From NCBI GenBank assembly GCA_964540095.1, contig CAZILH010000001.1:1-64000 (forward strand): a DNA stretch of 64,000 bases. Reading direction: 5' to 3'. The notes below the pieces were generated by a model. It was given only the letters and a program-made list of their open reading frames with translations. It was not told the DNA's origin and searched no databases. The stretch comes from CALMZN01 sp964540095. GTDB taxonomy: Bacteria; Patescibacteriota; Patescibacteriia; UBA1558; GWA2-36-10. Numbering within the stretch: position 1 is the first letter of the stretch; the number at the start of each line of letters is the position of its first letter. Made by a program: the position numbers and the translations under genes. Of the stretch, positions 36,400 through 43,976 are shown in pieces.

Positions 36400-37770
36400 A
36401 TGGATAATTACGAAAAAATTTGGCAAAGTGTCCTTGGTCAACTGGAATTGTTGATCAGTAGGGCTAATTTTACCACCTGGTTCAAAAATACTTTTTTGGC
36501 CGAGTTTGATAACCAGCAAGTTGTGGTTGGGGTGCCCAATTCCTTTACCAAGGTTTGGTTAGAAAAAAAATACCACGACCATATTACTAAAGCCCTAGAA
36601 GACACCTTATCAAAAAGTAATCTACAAGTTATCTACAGGGTCGAAAATAGAGAAAATTTAGCTAATATTAGCAAAAATGTTGAGATTGTTGATAAGCCAA
36701 TTGAGGAGCTTGTGCACAGTCCAAGTCCACAGCCAAAAACAAGCAATAAGTATGGTTTAAACCAAAATTATACCTTTAATTCCTTTGTTGTTGGTCCAGG
36801 TAATGAGCTGGCCCAGGCAGCGGCCATGGCCGCCGCCCAAAAACCAGGGGAAATGTATAATCCTTTGTTTATATATGGTGGCGTTGGTTTGGGCAAAACT
36901 CACCTAGCTCAGGCCGTTGGCAACTATATTTTGGCTAAAAATCCACAAAAAAAGGTGCTTTATATAAACAGTGAGAAATTCACCAATGACTTTATTTTTG
37001 CCATAAAAAGGGGTCAAACAGACGAATTTAAGAACATTTATCGCAATGTAGACGTCTTATTAATAGACGATATTCAGTTTATTGCCGGAAAAGAGCAGAC
37101 ACAAGAGGAGTTTTTTCATACTTTCAATGCTCTACACCAAAATAATAAGCAAATTGTACTTTCTTCTGATCGGCCACCAAAAGCGCTTGGCGGTGTGGAA
37201 AATAGACTAATTTCCCGCTTTGAGTGGGGTATGATTGCTGATATTTCTTTCCCAGACCTAGAAACTAGAGTGGCTATTTTGGAAATAAAATGCCAACAAA
37301 AAAATTATCATTTAGAAAAAGCTTTGACCCAGCTAGTGGCCGAAAGCATTCAAGAAAATATTCGTGAGCTAGAAGGAGCGCTAAACAGGATTATTGCTTT
37401 TCACCAACTGAACAATACGCGACCATCTTTAGAAAGTGTGCGCTCATTGTTGGGCGGTATTTCCGCTAATCCAAAAAAAGCCGGACTAACCACTAAAAAA
37501 TTATTAAAAACTGTTATTGAATTTTTTGATATCAGCATGGACGAGTTGCTTGGTGCTAGTCGCAAAAAAGAATTGGTCATGCCCCGACAAATTGCCATGT
37601 ACTTGATGCGCGAGCAACTGAAATCATCTTTCCCAAACATTGGACACGAGATTGGCAGTCGCGATCACACCACGGCCATGCATGCTTGTGTAAAAATATC
37701 TGAATTAGTGGCGACCGATGAGCGCGTAAAAAACGACATTGCTGTGCTCAAACAAAAGCTCTATGAATAA
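36400..37770 (+). CDS. dnaA: Chromosomal replication initiator DnaA
   Basis: A 456-aa AAA+ ATPase that binds DnaA boxes and opens the origin. Domain I is at 1-80 (IWQSVLGQLELLISRANFTTWFKNT). Walker A GGVGLGKTHLAQA, Walker B VDVLLIDDIQFIAGKEQTQEEFFHTFN and ENRLISRFEWG lie in domain III. The domain IV DNA-binding signature reads IGSRDHTTAMHAC. The ATG at 36400 gives the normal start of domain I; the 71-codon upstream extension is AT-rich noncoding sequence. Confidence 0.96.
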   Translation: MDNYEKIWQSVLGQLELLISRANFTTWFKNTFLAEFDNQQVVVGVPNSFTKVWLEKKYHDHITKALEDTLSKSNLQVIYRVENRENLANISKNVEIVDKPIEELVHSPSPQPKTSNKYGLNQNYTFNSFVVGPGNELAQAAAMAAAQKPGEMYNPLFIYGGVGLGKTHLAQAVGNYILAKNPQKKVLYINSEKFTNDFIFAIKRGQTDEFKNIYRNVDVLLIDDIQFIAGKEQTQEEFFHTFNALHQNNKQIVLSSDRPPKALGGVENRLISRFEWGMIADISFPDLETRVAILEIKCQQKNYHLEKALTQLVAESIQENIRELEGALNRIIAFHQLNNTRPSLESVRSLLGGISANPKKAGLTTKKLLKTVIEFFDISMDELLGASRKKELVMPRQIAMYLMREQLKSSFPNIGHEIGSRDHTTAMHACVKISELVATDERVKNDIAVLKQKLYE

Positions 37771-38003
37771 ACTGTTGATTAGTTAGAGCGAAGCTGTGGG
37801 CATCTCTTTAAAAATAATTTTTTTCTAAAACTAAAACCAAAATTTCTTTTTTCTACACAGAGTTATCAGGTGGTGGTGCACAAGGAGAGTTGATAAATAA
37901 TTGCAAAATCACTGAACAAATACTTTATACAGCGCTAACTTATCAACATATGCACCGTGCCTACTACGGCTATATAATATATATATAAATTAATAATAAG
38001 TAT
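37771..38003. other. Probable replication origin (oriC)
   Basis: AT-rich gap between dnaA and dnaN. DnaA-box-like sites: TTATCAACA (37940-37948), reverse TTATCAAC (37889-37896), TTATCAGGT (from 37863), each one or two mismatches from TTATCCACA. The DnaA-unwinding-like tract TATATAATATATATATAAATT begins near 37971. Gene context (rpmH-dnaA-dnaN) supports it. Another weak box lies upstream of dnaA near 36330. Confidence 0.6.
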
Positions 38004-39110
38004 ATGAAAATCATTTGTACGCAAGAAAATTTAAATTATGGATTGGGGTTGGTCTCACATATTGCCAATAAAAACAGTAATTTACCCATATTAAACAACG
38101 TTTTGATAAAAGCCGAGAAAGAAGGCATTACTTTAATAACCACTGACCTAGAGATTGGTGTAAAGGTTTTTGTACGCAGTAAAGTAGAGGAGGAGGGCGC
38201 CTTTACTGTGGATGCCAAACTATTAAACAGCTTTATTAATTTATTGCCAAAAGAAAATATTATCCTGACCCTGGGCGAGGACAATAGCTTGGAAGTGAAA
38301 AGCAAAAATCAAGACACGGCCATTCGCGGTATGGAAGCTGAGGATTTTCCCCTTATACCAGAAATCTCCAAAGACAACGAAATTGAGGTTTCGTCCTTGG
38401 ACCTTAAAAAAAGTTTGAGCCAAGTAATATTTGCCGCCTCACTAGACAACACTAGGGTGGAAATAAATGCGGTTAATTTTAATTTCAAAGGAGAACAATT
38501 GACCTTGGCCGCTACCGATAGCTATCGTCTGGCTGAAAAGAAAATAAAAATTGCCAACCAGAGCAAAGAAAGCAATTTGATAATCCCCCTAAAAACCCTC
38601 CAAGAATTACTGCGCATTTTAAATGAAAATTCGGAAAAAAGTTTAAAAATATATTTTAATGAAAATCAAATAATGTTTTCACTGGATGGTGTGGAGTTGG
38701 TCTCGCGGGTGATTGATGGCAACTATCCGGACTACAAGCAAATTATTCCTGATAAATTTAACACCAACATCAAGTGTGATGCCGATAAATTGTTGCCAGC
38801 CATAAAAGCGGTGTCGCTTTTTTGTAAGCAGGGGATTAATGATATTCGGGTTAGTTTTGATAATGCCACTAACGAAATTGTTATTACCACCGCCTCATCG
38901 CACGCCGGCAAAAGCTTAGCCAAGGTGCCAGCCGAAATAAAAGGAGAAAATAACGACATTATTTTTAACTACCGCTACATTATAGACGGACTAAATAATA
39001 TTGATCAAAAAGAGGTGTTTATTAATATAAACAACAACACCTCCCCAGGACTAATAGGGCCAGTGGGTCAGGAGGACTATATTTATTTGGTTATGCCCAT
39101 TAGGCAATAG
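38004..39110 (+). CDS. dnaN: DNA polymerase III beta subunit (sliding clamp)
   Basis: A 368-aa clamp with three successive DnaN domains (about 1-120, 125-245 and 246-368). MKIICTQENLNYGLGLVSHIANKNSNLPILNNVLI is the typical opening; LAATDSYRLAEKKI and the C-terminal YLVMPIRQ (usual MPMR/MPIRL) are conserved. It holds polymerase on DNA. It follows dnaA across the probable origin. Confidence 0.96.
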   Translation: MKIICTQENLNYGLGLVSHIANKNSNLPILNNVLIKAEKEGITLITTDLEIGVKVFVRSKVEEEGAFTVDAKLLNSFINLLPKENIILTLGEDNSLEVKSKNQDTAIRGMEAEDFPLIPEISKDNEIEVSSLDLKKSLSQVIFAASLDNTRVEINAVNFNFKGEQLTLAATDSYRLAEKKIKIANQSKESNLIIPLKTLQELLRILNENSEKSLKIYFNENQIMFSLDGVELVSRVIDGNYPDYKQIIPDKFNTNIKCDADKLLPAIKAVSLFCKQGINDIRVSFDNATNEIVITTASSHAGKSLAKVPAEIKGENNDIIFNYRYIIDGLNNIDQKEVFININNNTSPGLIGPVGQEDYIYLVMPIRQ

Positions 39111-39126
39111 CTTGTGGAAATGTTTT

Positions 39127-39155
39127 TTGGCAAATTATTATAAATTTGCTATAAT
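39127..39155 (+). promoter_or_regulatory. Promoter of a small RNA candidate
   Basis: TTGGCA (39127-39132), 17-nt spacer, TATAAT (39150-39155). Confidence 0.65.
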
Positions 39156-39161
39156 ATATGG

Positions 39162-39270
39162 ACACTCGAAAATCCCTGCGTCGAACAGGAGTTTCTCGGG
39201 CGCTATAGAGATATGTAATTTCAGAAATGAAGCAAAAAACATCCGTGCGCGATCTAGGGTGTTTTTTGTT
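39162..39270 (+). ncRNA. Candidate small RNA downstream of dnaN
   Basis: An approximately 105-nt transcript with its own promoter and an AAAAAACATCC/GGGTGTTTTTT terminator (39234-39267). The 5' part can fold (ATCCCTG with CAGGAG, extended by CTCG/CGGG pairs). No ORF with a ribosome-binding site is seen. It might also be the dnaN 3' end, but the promoter argues for a separate transcript. Confidence 0.45.
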
Positions 39271-39281
39271 TAAAAAAAATT

Positions 39282-39318
39282 CCCCCGCCCCTGGACTGTG
39301 GTCCGGGTGGGGCGGGGG
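39282..39318 (-). terminator. Terminator of gene 39339
   Basis: Very strong stem CCCCCGCCCC/GGGGCGGGGG with inner GGAC/GTCC, followed on the minus strand by AATTTTTTTTAAAC. Confidence 0.85.
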
Positions 39319-39338
39319 TAAGAAGCGGCATGAGCCCG

Positions 39339-39827
39339 CTACTTCTTGGGCTTGGTTCTGGCCTTGGCCTTGGTCAGGGCCAAGGCAAAGCGCTGGAAGG
39401 CGCGCTTGACCTGGCGCTCGTAGACCAGGCCATAACGCTTGGCCAGGCGCCGGCCTTCGCGCTCCAGAGCACGATCATCACTTCTGAGTTGCATCCACAC
39501 CTCGTGGAGGTGTGAGGTCTGCGCTGGCTTGATGCGGAAATCAACGTGCCGACGGCGCTTTCCACTGCCACGGTGGCGGGGTTGCTGGGCCAGCCGTTTG
39601 CGTAGCTTGCCCTGCCTGGAGCGCAAGCCACGGACCTCTTGCCGTAGACGAGAACACTGGGCCGACTGGCGCTTGTTGGCGGCCTCCAGGCGTGAGACCC
39701 TGGCCCGAGACATTGCCAGGTCAGCGGCCAGGTCTTTGAGCGCCTTTTTCACTAGACGCTCAAAGCGCGTTTGCTCAGCAGCGGCCGAGCGGCGCAGACC
39801 GGCTAGGGTTTGTTTTCGACGAGTCAC
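39339..39827 (-). CDS. Very basic coiled-coil protein (accessory unit)
   Basis: A 162-aa protein, GTG start, extremely rich in Arg/Lys/Ala/Gln. It is predicted to be mostly helical with a heptad-like middle (MSRARVSRLEAANKRQSAQC) and a tail of KAKARTKPKK. It could bind nucleic acid; no family is recognised. GTG 39827 is chosen because AGGAGGG lies 7 nt upstream; the in-frame ATG at 39878 lies upstream of the transcription start predicted from the promoter at 39882-39910. Extremely GC-rich compared with dnaN and ruvA. Confidence 0.65.
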   Translation of the reverse strand: MTRRKQTLAGLRRSAAAEQTRFERLVKKALKDLAADLAMSRARVSRLEAANKRQSAQCSRLRQEVRGLRSRQGKLRKRLAQQPRHRGSGKRRRHVDFRIKPAQTSHLHEVWMQLRSDDRALEREGRRLAKRYGLVYERQVKRAFQRFALALTKAKARTKPKK

Positions 39828-39881
39828 GTAAGGACCCTCCTGGTGTTGGGGTGGAACAGCGGCTGAATTGCCGAACATTAT

Positions 39882-39910
39882 CTTATACACCATAATCACG
39901 TTTTTGTCAA
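39882..39910 (-). promoter_or_regulatory. Promoter of gene 39339
   Basis: Minus strand TTGACA (39910-39905), 17-nt spacer, TATAAG (39887-39882). Confidence 0.75.
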
Positions 39911-39917
39911 TAGTAAA

Positions 39918-39946
39918 TTGCCCAGATATTTTAAATTTGTTATTAT
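39918..39946 (+). promoter_or_regulatory. Promoter of ruvA, apparently leaderless
   Basis: TTGCCC (39918-39923), 17-nt spacer, TATTAT (39941-39946). The ATG at 39953 is at the expected transcription start, and no ribosome-binding site fits in between. Confidence 0.55.
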
Positions 39947-39952
39947 AAGGGC

Positions 39953-40519
39953 ATGATAGCTTATTTAAAAGGAAGTGTATTAAAAAAAGACCAAAAAGCC
40001 ACCATAATAAACGTTAATGGTGTTGGTTATGAGGTTTTTTTAAAAAACAAAGACATTGCCAACCTCCAGGTTAACGAATTTGTGGAGTTTTTTATTCATT
40101 CTTATATAAAAGAAGACGCCCTAGATCTTTACGGTTTTGTTAATCCCGAAGAACTGGTTTTTTTCAAACAACTACTTCAGGTGTCTGGTATTGGTCCTAG
40201 GACGGCCATGAGTGTTATGTCTTTAGCCGAAGTGCTAGATTTGAAGCGAGCCATCACCAGTGGCAACCCCAGCTTCTTGCAACAGGTCTCTGGTATTGGC
40301 AAAAAAACAGCTGAGCGCCTAGTGGTGGAGCTGAAAGAAAAATTTATTGACGAGGTGTCAGCCGATGGCGCTCTTATCAACACTGATCAACAAGTAATAT
40401 CAGCCCTGGTTTCCTTGGGATACAAAGAGCGCGAGGTCATGGAAATGACCAGGGGCTTAGAACTTGAGGGCGACTTGTCAGACAAAATAAAACAGGTCTT
40501 AAAAAATACCAAAAAATAA
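39953..40519 (+). CDS. ruvA: Holliday junction branch migration protein RuvA
   Basis: A 188-aa protein that binds four-way junctions for the RuvB motor. The OB domain (MIAYLKGSVLKK, VNGVGYEVFL) is followed by paired helix-hairpin-helix motifs LLQVSGIGPRTAMSVMS and LQQVSGIGKKTAERLVVELK, and a C-terminal three-helix domain (ISALVSLGYKEREV). First gene of a run with the FemAB, nucleotidyltransferase and MurE-like genes. ruvB and ruvC are not in the window. Confidence 0.95.
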   Translation: MIAYLKGSVLKKDQKATIINVNGVGYEVFLKNKDIANLQVNEFVEFFIHSYIKEDALDLYGFVNPEELVFFKQLLQVSGIGPRTAMSVMSLAEVLDLKRAITSGNPSFLQQVSGIGKKTAERLVVELKEKFIDEVSADGALINTDQQVISALVSLGYKEREVMEMTRGLELEGDLSDKIKQVLKNTKK

Positions 40520-40521
40520 TT

Positions 40522-41541
40522 ATGAACATAGTTGTTGACCAAGAAAAAAACTATGATAATTTGTTGTCTCGAAATTTTATTTCGGGCAACTTTTTGCAGA
40601 GTAGTGTTTGGAAAGATTTTTTAAAAAAGCAGAATAAAAAATATTGGCCACTGATCGCCACCGATGAGGGTGTTGTTTTGGCTTTGTGCTTGGTATATGA
40701 GACCGACTTGCCCTTGGGCTTGAGTTATTTGACAGCACCAAAGGGTCCAATCTTTTTAAAAAAAATCAGCGCCGAAAAAAAACAAGAATTAAGCAAATTA
40801 CTTTTGTCAAAGGCCAGAGACATTTGCTTGTCTACAAAAAAAAGAGAAGAAATATTTTTTCGCCTAGAGCCAAATACCGAAATCAAAATTCCTAAATTAA
40901 GAAAAAGCAAGGACATTCACCCGCGCGATACTTGGATTTTGGACTTGCAACAGAGTGAAGAAGAAATTTTGAGTAAGATGCGCCCTAAGACCAGATACAA
41001 CATTGCCTTAGCCAAAAAAAATGGCGTGCAAATAAAATTTAGTCGAGAAAAAAGTGATCTTAAAGAATTTTTGCGCTTAATAAAACTAACCGCCACTCGC
41101 AATCAGATCTCTATGCACGGTGACGAGTACTATAAACTGCTGTGGGAAACGTTAGTGGATAATCGCGCTGGTATTTTGGCTGTAGCCGAATATCGTGGTC
41201 AGGTAATTGCCGCCAACCTTTTGGTAAATTTTGGCCAGAGCTGTACTTATTTGCACGGCGGTTCAGATTATGAACATCGACACTTGATGGCCCCCCATCT
41301 TTTGCAGTGGGAAAGTATTAGGCAAGCCCAGGCCGCCGGTTTCTTGGTTTATGATTTTTGGGGCATTGCGCCCAAGGATAATAGCCACCCTCGCTGGGAG
41401 GGCATTACGCGCTTTAAGAAGGGCTTTGGTGGGCAACGTGTAGTTTCGTGTGGGGCTTATGATTTTATTTATCACCCCACCTGGTATCAGGTTTATTATC
41501 TCGGTCGAAAGCTAGTTAATAAAGTAAGAAATTTACGATGA
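40522..41541 (+). CDS. FemAB/FemX-like aminoacyltransferase
   Basis: A 339-aa GNAT-fold protein of the FemABX family, which adds amino acids from aminoacyl-tRNA to lipid II stem peptides. GNFLQSSVWKDFLKKQ at the start, a central TWILDLQQSEEEILSKMRPKTRYNIALAKKNGV (the typical KTRYNI motif), then YLHGGSDYEHRHLMAPHLLQWESIRQA and DFWGIAPKD near the end. No coiled-coil insertion is seen. Its last codon overlaps the next start (ATGA). Neighbouring MurE supports a role in peptidoglycan. Confidence 0.9.
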   Translation: MNIVVDQEKNYDNLLSRNFISGNFLQSSVWKDFLKKQNKKYWPLIATDEGVVLALCLVYETDLPLGLSYLTAPKGPIFLKKISAEKKQELSKLLLSKARDICLSTKKREEIFFRLEPNTEIKIPKLRKSKDIHPRDTWILDLQQSEEEILSKMRPKTRYNIALAKKNGVQIKFSREKSDLKEFLRLIKLTATRNQISMHGDEYYKLLWETLVDNRAGILAVAEYRGQVIAANLLVNFGQSCTYLHGGSDYEHRHLMAPHLLQWESIRQAQAAGFLVYDFWGIAPKDNSHPRWEGITRFKKGFGGQRVVSCGAYDFIYHPTWYQVYYLGRKLVNKVRNLR

Positions 41542-42260
41542 TCAAAAAAGTTTTGATTTCAGCGGCCGGTCGTGGCACCCGCATGCTTGATTTGGGTAAA
41601 GACAAGCCCAAACATTTAATCGAGGTTAATAACAAGCCCTTTTTGTATTATTTACTAAGTAATTTAAAAAAAGCTGGTTTTACCGACATAACCATGGTAG
41701 TTGGCTACAAAAAAGAATTTATGGAAAAATTTTTTAGCCAGCACCAGGATGAGTTCAACATCACCTTAGTAAATCAGTTTGAAATTTTGGGAGACCAGCG
41801 CTATGGCACAGCTTGCCCACTAGAGTGTGTTCGCCAGCTAATGAGTGGTGACAACTTTTTATCAGTGAACGGGGATAACATTTATGCTGTGGAAGATTTG
41901 GCCAACTTAAATACAGATGATGGTTTTTCTTATGTGGCTGGCTTCCCACACCCTGAGCCACAAAATTATGGCGTCTTACAAGTAGATGAAAATGGTCTGC
42001 TAAAAAATATTGTTGAAAAACCAAAAAAGTTTGTTGGCAACCTCATCAACACTGGCCTTTACAAATTCAGCCCAGAGGTGTTTAGTTATTTAGACAGAAT
42101 TGGTTTGTCACCGCGCGGTGAGTATGAGCTGACCGACGTCGTCAATTTGATGGCCAAAGATAGCAAAGTCAAAGCGATGAGTGTTAAGGGAATTTGGTTG
42201 GATTTTGGAAAACCGGCGGATATACCAAAGGTGGAAAACTATTTAAATGGGCATGATTAA
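41538..42260 (+). CDS. Sugar-phosphate nucleotidyltransferase
   Basis: A 240-aa NTP-transferase. The signature loop SAAGRGTRMLDLGKDKPKHLIEV at the N-terminus (homologs GGxGTRLxPLTxxxPKxM), metal-binding SVNGDNIY, VEKPKKF and LDFGKPADI. The family charges sugar-1-phosphates with a nucleotide for glycan synthesis; sugar and nucleotide are not readable from sequence. It overlaps the FemAB stop and the next start, which indicates coupled translation. Confidence 0.88.
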   Translation: MIKKVLISAAGRGTRMLDLGKDKPKHLIEVNNKPFLYYLLSNLKKAGFTDITMVVGYKKEFMEKFFSQHQDEFNITLVNQFEILGDQRYGTACPLECVRQLMSGDNFLSVNGDNIYAVEDLANLNTDDGFSYVAGFPHPEPQNYGVLQVDENGLLKNIVEKPKKFVGNLINTGLYKFSPEVFSYLDRIGLSPRGEYELTDVVNLMAKDSKVKAMSVKGIWLDFGKPADIPKVENYLNGHD

Positions 42261-43563
42261 AAAAATAATAAAAAAATTAATCGGAAAAAAAATATTATCA
42301 CGCTATCATTATTTTTTGGCGCGAACCGCTTCTTTTGTCTATGGATCGCCCAGTGAAAAAATGATTGTCATTGGCGTGACCGGCACCAACGGCAAAACCA
42401 CTACCGTCAACATTATTTCCCAATACCTAGATTGCCTGCAAAAGAAAAATGGCCTAGCTTCAACCGTGAATTTCAAGGTTAACGACAAAAAGTGGCTCAA
42501 CAAAAAAAAGATGACCATGCTTGGTCGTTTTCAAACTCAAAGATTACTTAGGCAGATGTTAAAAGCTGGTTGCGAATATGCCATTATTGAAACATCTTCG
42601 CAGGGTATTGAACAACACCGTCAGATTGGTATCAATTACGACGTGTTGCTTTTTACTAATTTAAGTCCGGAGCACATTGAGGCGCACGGTAGCTTTGAAA
42701 ACTATCGGGCAGCCAAAGAAAAACTTTTTGCAGAGTTTGGTTCCTTGCCAAAGAAAAATATCAATGGCCAGGAAATAAAAAAAATTATAATTAGCAACAT
42801 TGATGATCCAGAAACAGCGCGCTTGAAAAAACACCAGGTTGATAAATTTTTAACTTACGGATTTGAAAATAGCAGCGACTACCAAGGGACGGATTTGCAG
42901 GCCGGAGAGGGGAGAGTTTCATTCAAGTTAAGTGGCCAAGAAATTAGCGCTAAATATTTAGGCAAGTTCAATGCTTATAATATTTTGGCCGCCCTGGCTT
43001 GTTTGGATGCTTTGGGGCTAGACACTAAGCAGGCAATTTCTTGCGGTTTGCGCAACATACCCGGTCGCCAAGAATGGATTAAATTGGGGCAAAACTTTAA
43101 AATAATGGTTGATTATGCCCCAGAGCCAGAGAGCTTGACACAGCTTTATGAGGCCATAAAAGAAGTAAACAGAAATAAGCTCATTCATGTTTTGGGCTCT
43201 TGTGGCGGTGGTCGTGATCAAGCCAGGCGCCCGATTTTGGGTAAAATGGCCGGCAAAATGGCTGATTTGGTGATAGTAACCAACGAAGACCCCTATGACG
43301 ACGATCCACAAATGATCATTGATAATGTGGCGCAAGGAGCATTGGAGGCCGGAAAAGAACTTGATAAAACCCTATTAAAATACCTTGATCGCCGAAAAGC
43401 CATCAAAAAAGCACTGTCTGAGGCCAAAGAGAATGATTTTGTTTTGATAACTGGTAAGGGCGCCGAACAATTTATTTGTGTGGCCAACGAAAAAAAGATA
43501 CCCTGGGACGATAGAATGGTTGTCAAAGAAGAGTTACAAAATCTTAATTTATCAACAAAATAG
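42247..43563 (+). CDS. murE: MurE-like UDP-N-acetylmuramyl-peptide ligase
   Basis: A 438-aa Mur ligase. ATP loop IGVTGTNGKTTTVNII (about 42-57), ETSSQGIEQHR and TNLSPEHIEAHGSFENYRAAKEKLF in the central domain, GKFNAYNILAALAC, and C-terminal VDYAPEPESL, LGSCGGGRDQARRP and VTNEDPYDDDP. MurE adds the third residue of the stem peptide. The usual DNPR motif of diaminopimelate-specific enzymes is replaced by EDPY, so the amino acid added is uncertain. ATG 42247 or 42253 both fit; either overlaps the preceding gene. Confidence 0.88.
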   Translation: MGMIKKIIKKLIGKKILSRYHYFLARTASFVYGSPSEKMIVIGVTGTNGKTTTVNIISQYLDCLQKKNGLASTVNFKVNDKKWLNKKKMTMLGRFQTQRLLRQMLKAGCEYAIIETSSQGIEQHRQIGINYDVLLFTNLSPEHIEAHGSFENYRAAKEKLFAEFGSLPKKNINGQEIKKIIISNIDDPETARLKKHQVDKFLTYGFENSSDYQGTDLQAGEGRVSFKLSGQEISAKYLGKFNAYNILAALACLDALGLDTKQAISCGLRNIPGRQEWIKLGQNFKIMVDYAPEPESLTQLYEAIKEVNRNKLIHVLGSCGGGRDQARRPILGKMAGKMADLVIVTNEDPYDDDPQMIIDNVAQGALEAGKELDKTLLKYLDRRKAIKKALSEAKENDFVLITGKGAEQFICVANEKKIPWDDRMVVKEELQNLNLSTK

Positions 43564-43610
43564 GGGTTTTTTAGTAAAATAAAGTTTTTTAAAGTAGGTG
43601 GCAATGCTTG

Positions 43611-43639
43611 CACCGCCAGGCGCAAGGCGCCTGGCGGTG
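43611..43639. repeat. GC-rich perfect inverted repeat after murE
   Basis: CACCGCCAGGCGC/GCGCCTGGCGGTG with loop AAG. It is 48 nt past the murE stop but has no T-run, so it may be a transcript-end stabiliser or a REP-like palindrome rather than a true terminator. Confidence 0.6.
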
Positions 43640-43796
43640 TGGATAAGGTGTGTGCAAAGAGTGGTTTTTGTGGATATTTTAGCAAAAATTCATTAAAATT
43701 TGACAAACATAAAAAATTGTATATATAGTATTTTTGGCCAATATTGGCGATTTGTTTATAAAAAAAATATTTAAAGCAAAAAAATGGGTCAAATCC

Positions 43797-43825
43797 TTGA
43801 CACGGACCCTAAATTTTGTTATCAT
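43797..43825 (+). promoter_or_regulatory. Promoter and leader of rpoBC
   Basis: TTGACA (43797-43802), 17-nt spacer, TATCAT (43820-43825). The roughly 145-nt leader has a GACTAAT/ATTAGTC hairpin (about 43847-43864) and a weak ACCCA/TGGGT stem (43883-43899) followed by a T-run, a possible attenuator. The rest of 43640-43796 is AT-rich without recognisable features. Confidence 0.65.
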
Positions 43826-43976
43826 CCAGACATGAATTTTTTCGCGACTAATATAGATTAGTCAATTTGTAATCAAAGACTGACCCAAAATATATGGGTG
43901 AGCTTCTTTTTTTATGCTACAAAATAAGCAATTTTGTGACGCTTAGCTAAATATTTATTACTAAATATAAAGGTTT

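Noticed and set aside
39876..39878. ATG at 39878 as the start of the basic coiled-coil gene
   Set aside because: It lies at or upstream of the transcription start predicted from the promoter and has no ribosome-binding site; GTG 39827 has AGGAGGG 7 nt upstream.
43611..43639. Strong hairpin after murE as a rho-independent terminator
   Set aside because: Perfect stem but no T-run on either strand; recorded as a repeat instead.
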